Source: Acetobacteraceae bacterium (GTDB lineage Bacteria; Pseudomonadota; Alphaproteobacteria; Acetobacterales; Acetobacteraceae). From it: a stretch of 8,226 nt of DNA. Location of the stretch: positions 1-8,226 of the forward strand of contig DAICYU010000151.1 in assembly GCA_027311485.1 (NCBI GenBank). Reading direction: 5' to 3'. Under the pieces are notes generated by a model. The model did no database searches. It was given only the letters and a program-made list of their open reading frames with translations, and was not told the origin of the DNA. Below are positions 1 to 6,481 of the stretch, piece after piece (position 1 is the stretch's first letter; each line of letters starts with the position of its first letter). The position numbers and the translations under genes were made by a program.

Positions 1-545
1 AGCGCCCGGCCGCCTGGCCAGTAACGTTGAGCCTGCTGATCGGCCTGCCCATCGTCGTATGGGCGGCGCTCGGCGCCCCGTTCCAACTGGACCGGCCGGT
101 GCTGCGCGGCTTCAACTTCCACGGCGGCGCCACGCTCAGCCCCGAGTATTTCGCGCTGCTGATCGGGCTGGTCACCTACACCGCCTCCTACATCGCCGAG
201 ATCGTCCGCTCCGGCATCCAGGCGGTGCCGCAAGGCCAGTGGGAGGCCGCGGGCGCGCTGGGGCTGCAGCCGGGGCTGGTGCTGCGGCGGATCGTGCTGC
301 CGCAGGCGATGCGGGTGATCGTCCCGCCGATCACCAGCCAGTACTTGAACCTGACCAAGAACAGCTCCCTGGCCGTCGCCATCGGCTACCAGGACATCGT
401 TTCCATCGCCAACACCACGCTGAACCAGACCGGCCAGGCGATCGAGGGCATTGCCGTGATCATGGCCGTCTACCTGACCATCAGCCTGTCGATCAGCCTG
501 TTCATGAACTGGTACAACGCGCGTATCGCGCTGGTGGAGCGCTGA
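1..545 (+). CDS. aapQ: General L-amino acid ABC transporter permease AapQ/BztB, 5'-truncated by the window edge
   Basis: This is the C-terminal part (about 180 residues) of an inner-membrane permease that, with AapM, forms the channel of the broad-specificity AapJQMP amino-acid importer. The frame is open to the left edge, so the TTG at 27 is not a real start; full AapQ is about 400 residues. The visible part carries the binding-protein-dependent permease domain: a hydrophobic first stretch, then the FNFHGGATLSPEYFALL segment typical of AapQ, TM helices, and the cytoplasmic EAA loop (GQWEAAGALG, ending LPQAM) that docks on the ATPase. It ends SLFMNWYNARIALVER, a very AapQ-like C-terminus. The TGA is directly followed by the aapM ATG with no spacer, indicating translational coupling. 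The periplasmic binding protein AapJ is expected just upstream, outside the window. Family assignment is firm; substrate range is inferred from the family. Confidence 0.95.
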   Translation, partial: RPAAWPVTLSLLIGLPIVVWAALGAPFQLDRPVLRGFNFHGGATLSPEYFALLIGLVTYTASYIAEIVRSGIQAVPQGQWEAAGALGLQPGLVLRRIVLPQAMRVIVPPITSQYLNLTKNSSLAVAIGYQDIVSIANTTLNQTGQAIEGIAVIMAVYLTISLSISLFMNWYNARIALVER

Positions 546-1685
546 ATGAGCCAAGCTGCCACTGCCGGCCGGCTGCCGGCTGCCGCCCGTGAGCGCCCGC
601 CCGCCGGCACCGTCGGCCCCTGGGCCTGGCTTCGCGCCAACCTGTTCGGCTCCTGGTGGTCCACCGCGCTGACCTTGCTGCTGGGCTATGTCATCGTCCG
701 CGTGACGTTCAGCCTGCTTGAGTGGGGGGTGGTCAATGCAATCTGGTCGGTGCCCTACCGGAACGGTATCGCCGATACCAGCGTCTGCCAGAACGCCAAG
801 GGCGTCGGCGCCTGCTGGGCGGTGCTGGCCGACAAGTACCGCCTGATCCTGTTCGGCCGCTACCCGTACGACCAGCAATGGCGCCCCGCCATCGTCGTGC
901 TGTTGTTCATTGGGCTGTACATCGTCTCCGGCATGCGGCGCTTCTGGCGCAAGGAGCTGGTGCTGATCTGGGCCGCCACCCTGACCCTGGTCGGCATCCT
1001 GATGTGGGGCGGCGTGTTCGGCCTGACGCTGGTTACCGAGGATTACTGGGGCGGCCTGCCGATCACGCTGATCCTGGCCACCTTCGGCGCCGCCTTCTCC
1101 TTCCCGCTCGCCATCCTCGTCGCGCTGGGCCGCCGGTCGACGAAGATGCCGGCGGTGAAGCTGCTGTGCGTGCTGTACGTGGAACTGATCCGCGGCGTGC
1201 CGCTGATCTCGGTCCTGTTCATGGCCAGCGTCATGTTCCCGCTTTTCATGCCGGCGGGGGTGAACATCGACAAGCTGCTGCGGGCGCAGATCGCCATCAT
1301 CCTGTTCGCCGGCGCCTATCTGGCCGAGGTGGTGCGCGGCGGTCTGCAGGCGCTGCCGAAAGGCCAGGCCGAGGCGGCTGACGCACTCGGGCTCAGCTAC
1401 TGGCAGAAGACCGGCCTGATCATCCTGCCGCAGGCGCTGAAGCTGGTCATCCCGCCGCTGGTCAACACCTTCATCGGCTTCTTCAAGGACACCAGCCTGG
1501 TGCTGATCATCGGCCTGTTCGACCTGTTGACGATGGGCAAGGTGGCGCTGAGCGACCCGCCATGGCAGAGCTTTTCCACCGAAGTCTATATCGGCCTCGC
1601 CGCCGTCTACATCGCCTTCTGCTTCGCCATGTCGCGCTACAGCCGCAGCCTGGAACGCGATCTCAACCGTGCCCGCGGGCGCTGA
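546..1685 (+). CDS. aapM: General L-amino acid ABC transporter permease AapM/BztC
   Basis: A 379-residue inner-membrane permease, the second channel subunit of the Aap/Bzt importer, of normal family length. A proline- and alanine-rich cytoplasmic N-terminus (about 1-35) leads into a first TM helix (about 38-58). A non-membrane loop follows with two cysteines (81 and 90) and the YPYDQQWRPA segment seen in AapM, then TM helices at roughly 115-130, 137-160, 170-195 and 205-232. The EAA loop (GQAEAADALG, about 273-282, closing with LPQAL at 294-298) is the ATPase docking site; a last helix lies near 345-362. The start abuts the aapQ stop, and a GGTGGAG Shine-Dalgarno-like stretch at 533-539 lies inside the end of aapQ. 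The next gene, the ATPase, starts 17 bases downstream. Nothing in it looks damaged. Confidence 0.95.
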   Translation: MSQAATAGRLPAAARERPPAGTVGPWAWLRANLFGSWWSTALTLLLGYVIVRVTFSLLEWGVVNAIWSVPYRNGIADTSVCQNAKGVGACWAVLADKYRLILFGRYPYDQQWRPAIVVLLFIGLYIVSGMRRFWRKELVLIWAATLTLVGILMWGGVFGLTLVTEDYWGGLPITLILATFGAAFSFPLAILVALGRRSTKMPAVKLLCVLYVELIRGVPLISVLFMASVMFPLFMPAGVNIDKLLRAQIAIILFAGAYLAEVVRGGLQALPKGQAEAADALGLSYWQKTGLIILPQALKLVIPPLVNTFIGFFKDTSLVLIIGLFDLLTMGKVALSDPPWQSFSTEVYIGLAAVYIAFCFAMSRYSRSLERDLNRARGR

Positions 1686-1702
1686 GAAGGGAACCCGATT
1701 TG

Positions 1703-2446
1703 ATGAATCAGGCCATGCCAAGCGCCGCGTCCAAGAGGGATGCGTCAATACCGGACGCGCCTGCGATCCTGCTGGACAGGGTGAACAAGTGGTACGGCGC
1801 GATGCACGTGCTGCGCGATGTCTCATTGACCGTAGGACAGCAGGAGCGGGTGGTGGTCTGCGGCCCGTCCGGGTCAGGCAAGTCCACCATGATCCGCTGC
1901 ATCAACCGGCTGGAGTCTCACCAGGAAGGCCGCATCGTCGTTGACGGCACCGAGCTGACCGACGACCTGCGCTCCCTGGACACGATCCGGCGGGAGGTCG
2001 GGATGGTGTTCCAGTCGTTCAACCTGTTCCCGCATCTGACCATCCTGGAAAACTGTACCCTGGCGCCGATCTGGGTCCGCAAGATGCCAAAGGCCGAGGC
2101 GGAGGAACTGGCGATGAGCTACCTGACCCGGGTGAAGATCCCCGAGCAGGCGAAGAAATACCCCGGCCAGTTGTCCGGCGGCCAGCAGCAGCGCGTGGCG
2201 ATCGCCCGCGCACTGGCCGGCTCGCCGCGCCTGCTGCTGGCGGATGAGCCGACCGGCAACCTGGATCATGCGACCGGCCTGGCGGTGATCGACCTGCTGT
2301 TCGCGCTGCGGCAGCGCAGCGGCACGACGCTGCTGCTGATCACGCATGACCGCGACCTGGCGGCACGCTGCGACCGGCAGGTGCATATGTCCGACGGGCG
2401 TTTGGTTACGCCATCGGACGCGGAGGCGGCGGCATGCTCGCCCTGA
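1703..2446 (+). CDS. aapP: Chimeric ABC transporter ATPase: AapP N-terminal two thirds joined to a YbbA-type C-terminal third
   Basis: A 247-residue nucleotide-binding subunit. The ATG at 1703 is chosen because GAAGGGA (1686-1692) sits 10 bases upstream and AapP similarity begins soon after; the frame is open further upstream, but only through aapM. Residues about 22-160 are AapP: VNKWYGAMHVLRDV, Walker A GPSGSGKST (54-62), RCINRLESHQEG, Q-loop VFQSFNLFPHLT (Q104), then KKYPGQ before signature LSGGQQQ (157-163). After about residue 171 the protein stops looking like AapP. Walker B is LLLADEPTGNLD (177-188), where polar amino-acid ATPases have FDEPTSALDPE. Next come DLLFALRQRSGTTLLLITHD (H-loop H215) and LAARCDR, all characteristic of YbbA/LolD-group ATPases. 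The AapP tail (H-loop THEMGFA, ending near LFLSQIL) is absent. All catalytic motifs are present, so the protein could fold and hydrolyse ATP. It overlaps the YbbP-family permease gene by 13 bases. Hybrid identity is read from motifs; whether it is biological or an assembly error is unresolved. Confidence 0.88.
   Translation: MNQAMPSAASKRDASIPDAPAILLDRVNKWYGAMHVLRDVSLTVGQQERVVVCGPSGSGKSTMIRCINRLESHQEGRIVVDGTELTDDLRSLDTIRREVGMVFQSFNLFPHLTILENCTLAPIWVRKMPKAEAEELAMSYLTRVKIPEQAKKYPGQLSGGQQQRVAIARALAGSPRLLLADEPTGNLDHATGLAVIDLLFALRQRSGTTLLLITHDRDLAARCDRQVHMSDGRLVTPSDAEAAACSP
2171..2216 (+). other. Probable recombination (or misassembly) junction between aapP and a ybbA-like gene
   Basis: This stretch encodes residues 157-172, the ABC signature LSGGQQQ and the following RVAIARALA, which AapP and YbbA ATPases share almost residue for residue. 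To its left the product is AapP-like; to its right (AGSPRLLLADEPTGNLD) it is YbbA-like. The QQQ rather than EQQ after LSGG and the VAIAR rather than VALAR favour a crossover toward the right half, about 2183-2216. There is no frameshift, stop, inserted sequence or target-site duplication at the join, which suits homologous exchange between paralogues rather than transposition. The exact crossover base cannot be set without the parental genes. Confidence 0.7.
2422..2426 (+). promoter_or_regulatory. Ribosome binding site of the YbbP-family permease gene
   Basis: GGAGG lies 7 bases before the ATG at 2434 and inside the last codons of the hybrid ATPase. It supports the 2434 start and shows that the permease is translated from within the ATPase reading frame, the usual overlapping arrangement of ybbA-ybbP pairs. 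This is further evidence that the ATPase tail and the permease are an original pair. Confidence 0.7.
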
Positions 2447-4935
2447 GGCTGGCGCGCCGCGAACTGCGCGGCGGCGTGCGCGGGCTGTGGATCGTGCTGC
2501 TCTGTCTGGCGCTTGGCGTTGGTGTCATCGCCGCCGTCGGCACGCTGCGTGCGGCTGTGAATGCAGGGCTCGCCAGCGACGGGCGTGCGCTGCTGGGCGG
2601 TGACCTGGAAATCGATGGTGGGTCCCAGCCGCTGCCGGACCGGCTGCGCGCGTGGCTGCATGCCCAGGGTACGACGACATCCGATGTGACGATGATGCGG
2701 TCGATGCTGGTGGCGCCGTCCGGTGAACGGCAGTTGATCGAGCTGAAGGCTGTCGATGCGGCGTGGCCGCTGGTCGGGCAGCCAACGATCCGTCCCGTGG
2801 AGCCACTGGCACGAGCGATCGAACGGCATGATGGCCGGTATGGGCTGTTGACGGAACAGGTCGTGCTGGATCGGCTGAAGCTGCATGTGGGCGACACGGC
2901 GCGGCTGGGTAATGCGACCTTCAGCGTAGCAGGTGTGCTGACGCATGAACCGGACCGGGTGGCCACGGCGTCGATCCTGGGGCCGCGCGTGCTGATCGCG
3001 GCCGAGGCGTTGCCGGCGACGGGCCTGATCTCGCCGGGGTCGATGGTGCGTTATGCGATCCGCCTGACCGCGTCGGACCCGGCCCGCATCGCGCGTGACA
3101 TACCGGCCGTGTTCCCGGACCAGGGGTGGCGCATCCGTACGCCGAAGGACGCCGCGCCGGGTATTGGCCGGTTTATCGACCAGACGGCGTTGTTCCTGAC
3201 CCTGGTGGGACTGACGTCCTTGCTGGTCGGCGGTATCGGCGTAGCGAACGGGGTGCGGGCGTGGCTCGATGCCCGTGCGCGCACGATTGCGACCTTGCGC
3301 TGCCTGGGCGCGTCCTCCGGGCTGGTGTTCGCGGTGTGCCTGATCCAGGTGCTGGCGCTGTCGGGGGCCGGTATTGCCATCGGGCTGCTGGCCGGGGCGG
3401 GCTTGCCGCTGTTCGGTGCCCGGTTCCTGGCTGCGGTGTTGCCGGTGCCGCCGGTGCTGGGCGTCTATCCCGGGCCGCTGCTGGTTGCCGCGGCGTATGG
3501 GCTGCTGATCGCGCTGTGTTTCGCGCTCTGGCCGCTGGGACGGGCGGCGCGGATCCCCGGCGGTGCGCTGTTCCGCGACGGTCTCGTACCCGAGGCCGCT
3601 CGGCCGGCGGCATGGCTGATCGTGGTGAATGCGGTGCTGGCGGCTGCCCTGATCGGACTGACAGTCGGCACGGCGACGGACCGCGCGTTCGCTTTGTATT
3701 TCTGCGTCGGGGCCGGGTTGACCCTGGCGCTGTTCCGGGGCGGCGCGTCCGCGGTGATGCGGCTGGCGCGTCTGGGATCGCCGCTGCGGTCCGCACCGGT
3801 GCGCCTGGGGATCGGCAATCTGCACCGTCCAGGGGCGCCCACGCCGTTGTTGCTGCTGTCCTCGGGCCTTGGCCTGTCCACCCTGGCAGCCGTAGCGTTG
3901 ATCCAGGGCAATATGCAGCACGAAATCCAGGACCAGTTGCCGGCCAACGCCCCGAGTTTCTATTTCGTCGATATCCAGGGCGACCAACTGGCCCGGTTTG
4001 AGCAGATCGTGCGGGCGCAGCCGGGCCTGCAGGCGCTGCACCAGGTGCCCAGCCTGCGGGCACGGATCGTCGCGGTGAACGGGGTTCCGGCGGCCCAGGT
4101 GGCGGCGACCCCGGATACCGCGTGGGCGCTGCGCGGCGACCGTGGCCTGACCTATGCCGGCGTGCCGCCGAAGGGGACACGCATCGTCGCCGGGCACTGG
4201 TGGCCGTCCGACTACGACGGACCGCCCTTGGTTTCGTTCGACGCCAACCTGGCCAAGGGCTGGCATGTCGGGGTTGGCGGCGTCATCCGGGTGAACGTGC
4301 TGGGCCGCGACATCGACCTGCGCATCGCCAGCTTGCGCGATATCCACTGGCAGTCCCTGGGCATCAACTTCGTCATGGTCGCCAGTCCGGGCCTGCTGGC
4401 GCATGCGCCGCATACCCATATCGCGACTGTGCGCATCCCCGACGCCGAACAGGGCACGTTGCTGCGCGCGGTGACGGATGCCCTGCCGAACGTGACCGGC
4501 ATCCGTGTGGAGGATGTGCTGTCGGCGATTGCCGTCCTGCTGAACCAGGTCGCCGCGGCGTTGACCGCGACGGGCGCCTTGACGCTGCTGGCCGGCACAT
4601 TCGTCCTGGTCGGCGCCATCGCCGCCGGCCAGCGCCGGCGCATACGGGAGGCGGTGATCCTGAAGACGCTGGGGGCGACGACGGCGCAGCTTCGTACGGC
4701 GTGGCTGACTGAATTCGGCCTGATCGGCCTGGTTGCGGGGTGCATTGCGGCCGCGGTCGGCTCGGCGGCGAGCTATGCGGTTTCGCATTACATCATGCAC
4801 ACCGACTGGATTTTCTTACCGCGTACCCTCATCTACACACTTGCGGGAGCACTCGCAGTCATGCTGCTGTTCGGTTATGTTGGAACCGCAGCGGCTCTGC
4901 GGGCCAGGCCGGCGCCACTCTTGAGGAATGAGTAG
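2434..4935 (+). CDS. ybbP: YbbP-family ABC transporter permease with two FtsX domains
   Basis: An 833-residue inner-membrane protein of the FtsX-like (MacB/LolC-type) permease superfamily, matching the length and layout of YbbP. TM1 is at about 18-38, followed by a large extracytoplasmic region (about 40-245). The first FtsX domain has TM helices near 254-276, 296-322 and 346-368. Two central helices (about 392-411 and 417-436) and another near 470-490 precede a second extracytoplasmic region (about 495-700). The second FtsX domain has helices near 706-732, 757-782 and 797-821, giving about ten in all. Conserved family pieces include ARTIATLRCLGAS (281-293) and REAVILKTLGAT (738-749), the cytoplasmic segments after the first helix of each FtsX domain. 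YbbA-YbbP pairs are often beside a TesA-type lipase/esterase and are thought to act on cell-envelope lipids, but their substrate is not settled. No such esterase is in the window, and the proper ATPase partner survives only as the tail of the upstream hybrid. The gene itself looks intact. Confidence 0.9.
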   Translation: MLALRLARRELRGGVRGLWIVLLCLALGVGVIAAVGTLRAAVNAGLASDGRALLGGDLEIDGGSQPLPDRLRAWLHAQGTTTSDVTMMRSMLVAPSGERQLIELKAVDAAWPLVGQPTIRPVEPLARAIERHDGRYGLLTEQVVLDRLKLHVGDTARLGNATFSVAGVLTHEPDRVATASILGPRVLIAAEALPATGLISPGSMVRYAIRLTASDPARIARDIPAVFPDQGWRIRTPKDAAPGIGRFIDQTALFLTLVGLTSLLVGGIGVANGVRAWLDARARTIATLRCLGASSGLVFAVCLIQVLALSGAGIAIGLLAGAGLPLFGARFLAAVLPVPPVLGVYPGPLLVAAAYGLLIALCFALWPLGRAARIPGGALFRDGLVPEAARPAAWLIVVNAVLAAALIGLTVGTATDRAFALYFCVGAGLTLALFRGGASAVMRLARLGSPLRSAPVRLGIGNLHRPGAPTPLLLLSSGLGLSTLAAVALIQGNMQHEIQDQLPANAPSFYFVDIQGDQLARFEQIVRAQPGLQALHQVPSLRARIVAVNGVPAAQVAATPDTAWALRGDRGLTYAGVPPKGTRIVAGHWWPSDYDGPPLVSFDANLAKGWHVGVGGVIRVNVLGRDIDLRIASLRDIHWQSLGINFVMVASPGLLAHAPHTHIATVRIPDAEQGTLLRAVTDALPNVTGIRVEDVLSAIAVLLNQVAAALTATGALTLLAGTFVLVGAIAAGQRRRIREAVILKTLGATTAQLRTAWLTEFGLIGLVAGCIAAAVGSAASYAVSHYIMHTDWIFLPRTLIYTLAGALAVMLLFGYVGTAAALRARPAPLLRNE

Positions 4936-4990
4936 CGCATCCCTACGGTCTCCGTCCGGCCCCGCTGACGGACCAGTTCTGACTGTCCCG

Positions 4991-5039
4991 GTTGGTCTCC
5001 CCCTTCTATCCGTGGGGAGGGTGATTGGGTATAACCAAC
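4991..5039. repeat. Small nested inverted repeat in the ybbP-BI-1 gap
   Basis: GTTGGT at 4991-4996 pairs with ACCAAC at 5034-5039, and inside it CTCCCC (4997-5002) pairs with GGGGAG (5014-5019) around an 11-base loop. The right outer arm lies between the proposed -35 and -10 of the next gene. There is no T-run after either stem, so it is not a clear terminator for the upstream operon. It could be an operator or chance; arms this short occur easily in GC-rich DNA. Confidence 0.25.
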
Positions 5040-5052
5040 GCGGGCTTATGCT
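5025..5052 (+). promoter_or_regulatory. Possible sigma-70-type promoter of the Bax inhibitor-1 gene
   Basis: TTGGGT (5025-5030) and TATGCT (5047-5052) are separated by 16 bases, a fair match to the -35/-10 consensus. It stands in the only AT-richer part of the 135-base gap. Transcription would begin near 5058, leaving a very short leader; that is tight if AAAGGA at 5055-5060 is the ribosome binding site, in which case AGGAA at 5063-5067 might serve instead. This is a motif match only. Confidence 0.35.
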
Positions 5053-5070
5053 CGAAAGGAACAGGAAACC

Positions 5071-5838
5071 ATGGCTTATAGTCCGCAATTCGGGGCTTAC
5101 CCCAGGACGTCCGCCGCGACGTCGGCCGTCTATGATGCCGGCCTACGGGCGTATATGCTGCGGGTGTACAACTGGATGGCATCCGGTTTGTTGCTGACTG
5201 GGGCGGTTGCGTATGGGATCGCCCATACCAGCCTGATCAACGCGTTCTACCCGATGGTGCAGACGCCGTATGGCTACATGCCCCATCCGACGCCGCTGGC
5301 GATGATCGCGATGTTCGCGCCGCTGGCGTTCGTCCTGGTGCTGTCGCTCGGTGTGAACCGGCTGTCCACATCAGCCGCGCAGGCCTTGTTCTGGGTGTTC
5401 TGCGCCACAATGGGCGCAAGCCTGACGAATATCTTCCTGATCTACACGAACGAATCGATTGTGCGGGTCTTCTTCATCACCGCCGCGACGTTCGCCGGCA
5501 CCAGCCTGTATGGCTACACGACAAAGGCCGACCTGACGCGGATGGGCAGCTTCCTGTTCATGGGCCTGATTGGCATCATCATCGCCAGCCTGGTGAACAT
5601 CTTCATGCAGAGCAGCGCCCTGCAGTTCGCCGTCAGCGTGATTGGCGTGGTCGTGTTCACCGGCCTGGCCGCCTATGACACGCAGCGGATCAAGGCCAAC
5701 TACATGCAACTCGCGTATGCCGACGGCCCCGAAGGTGCCGCGAAGCGCAGCGTGTATGATGCGCTCAGCCTGTATCTGAACTTCATCAACCTGTTCATGA
5801 TGCTGCTGCAGCTGCTGGGCAACCGCAACAACAACTAA
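5071..5838 (+). CDS. Bax inhibitor-1/YccA family membrane protein
   Basis: A 255-residue integral membrane protein of the BI-1 (TMBIM) family; bacterial members include YbhL, YccA and the calcium-leak protein YetJ. After a soluble N-terminus of about 30 residues there are seven predicted TM helices near 33-53, 75-93, 102-125, 131-150, 158-178, 184-203 and 229-249. Family marks are AYDTQ (201-205), VYDALSLYLNFINLF (228-242) and the very hydrophobic last helix followed by a short polar tail NRNNN. In YetJ-like proteins a pair of acidic residues in the last two helices controls a pH-dependent calcium leak. Here the first is present (D203), but the position I align with the second is Asn (N237). 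The physiological role of bacterial BI-1 proteins is poorly known. The ATG at 5071 has AAAGGA 10 bases upstream. It appears monocistronic, with a possible promoter upstream and a strong terminator downstream. Confidence 0.93.
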   Translation: MAYSPQFGAYPRTSAATSAVYDAGLRAYMLRVYNWMASGLLLTGAVAYGIAHTSLINAFYPMVQTPYGYMPHPTPLAMIAMFAPLAFVLVLSLGVNRLSTSAAQALFWVFCATMGASLTNIFLIYTNESIVRVFFITAATFAGTSLYGYTTKADLTRMGSFLFMGLIGIIIASLVNIFMQSSALQFAVSVIGVVVFTGLAAYDTQRIKANYMQLAYADGPEGAAKRSVYDALSLYLNFINLFMMLLQLLGNRNNN

Positions 5839-5860
5839 GCTGCGGTTGGCGCAAGCCACA

Positions 5861-5894
5861 AACGGCCGGGCGGCATGGTGCGCCCGGCCGTTTT
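5861..5894 (+). terminator. Rho-independent terminator of the Bax inhibitor-1 gene
   Basis: A perfect 12-bp stem, AACGGCCGGGCG (5861-5872) with CGCCCGGCCGTT (5881-5892), encloses an 8-base loop and ends in TTTT (5891-5894, the first two in the stem). It begins 22 bases after the BI-1 stop codon. The minus-strand HPP gene ends 56 bases further on, so the hairpin separates two convergent genes and may also stop transcription from the other side, though the minus-strand T-run is only about three bases. Confidence 0.85.
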
Positions 5895-5950
5895 CATGTA
5901 CCCGCCCTTTCATGCTTTTTCTCGCACGGCTGGATGCGATAAGCCCGCCG

Positions 5951-6481
5951 CTATGCGCCAGGACGGAAATCGGACCGCCGAGCGGCGGCCTTCCGCAGAG
6001 CCAGAAGGCTGAAGCGGGCTGCCTCGCCAAGGCTCGATACCAGTGCGACGCCGACAAGCATGATCAGCACGCCTTGCCATGTCGCCGGCTCGGTGCCGAG
6101 GGCGATCAACAGGGTGGTGGCGCCGCCCGTCGGGTTTTCGGCGCTCAGCATATGCTGCAGCAGGACGGTGATAGCGATGGCGACGGCGACGGCGGCGATA
6201 CGGATCCAGGTGAGTGGATGGCCGCTGGCCAGCGTAGGGGCCGATTGGGCGCCGACCGCAAACACGCCCGCAAAACCGCCTGCGACGGCAAGAAGCTGCC
6301 CGACGACGATGTTCCAGGGGCGGGCGGATTTTATGTCGGGCGACATGGTCTGCAGGAAGGCTGCCGCCCCCAGGCTTGGGACGAGCCAGGGATGCCTGGT
6401 CCAGATCCCGATCGCGCCGATGATGACAAGGATTGCCAGGGCCGCCACCGCGGCCAGGATGTGTTCAAGCTTAAGGGTCAT
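5951..6481 (-). CDS. HPP family integral membrane protein
   Basis: A 176-residue membrane protein resembling the HPP family (Pfam HPP): small proteins with four or five TM helices, some of which (cyanobacterial and chloroplast members) have been linked to nitrite transport. I take the ATG at 6479-6481 because hydrophobic sequence starts right after it and GGAAAG lies 10 bases upstream; an in-frame ATG at 6577 would add 32 polar residues with no family look. Helices lie near 8-28, 58-80, 92-111 and 137-155, with a further hydrophobic stretch at 34-45. Family-like pieces are PWLVPSLGAAAFLQTMSP (31-48), PWNIVVGQLLA (55-65) and NPTGGATTLLIALG (116-129). The last sits where canonical members read HPPAGAT, so the eponymous HPP triplet is lost. 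It converges with the BI-1 gene and diverges from the nitroreductase. Substrate unknown. Confidence 0.8.
   Translation of the reverse strand: MTLKLEHILAAVAALAILVIIGAIGIWTRHPWLVPSLGAAAFLQTMSPDIKSARPWNIVVGQLLAVAGGFAGVFAVGAQSAPTLASGHPLTWIRIAAVAVAIAITVLLQHMLSAENPTGGATTLLIALGTEPATWQGVLIMLVGVALVSSLGEAARFSLLALRKAAARRSDFRPGA

Noticed and set aside
564..590. GCCGGCTGCCGGCTGCC-like short tandem repeats at the start of aapM
   Set aside because: They encode the Ala/Pro-rich N-terminus and are explained by GC-rich codon use; there is no sign of expansion or regulatory function.
1562..1702. Upstream in-frame extension of the hybrid ATPase gene (ATG at 1562)
   Set aside because: It lies entirely within aapM, its product is Arg-rich with no ABC similarity, and a ribosome binding site precedes the ATG at 1703.
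2266..4800. An 844-codon open frame on the minus strand opposite the ybbP gene
   Set aside because: The product is dominated by Arg, Gln, His, Pro and Ala with no domain or membrane pattern. It is the expected antisense shadow of a GC-rich gene whose sense product is a clear FtsX-type permease.
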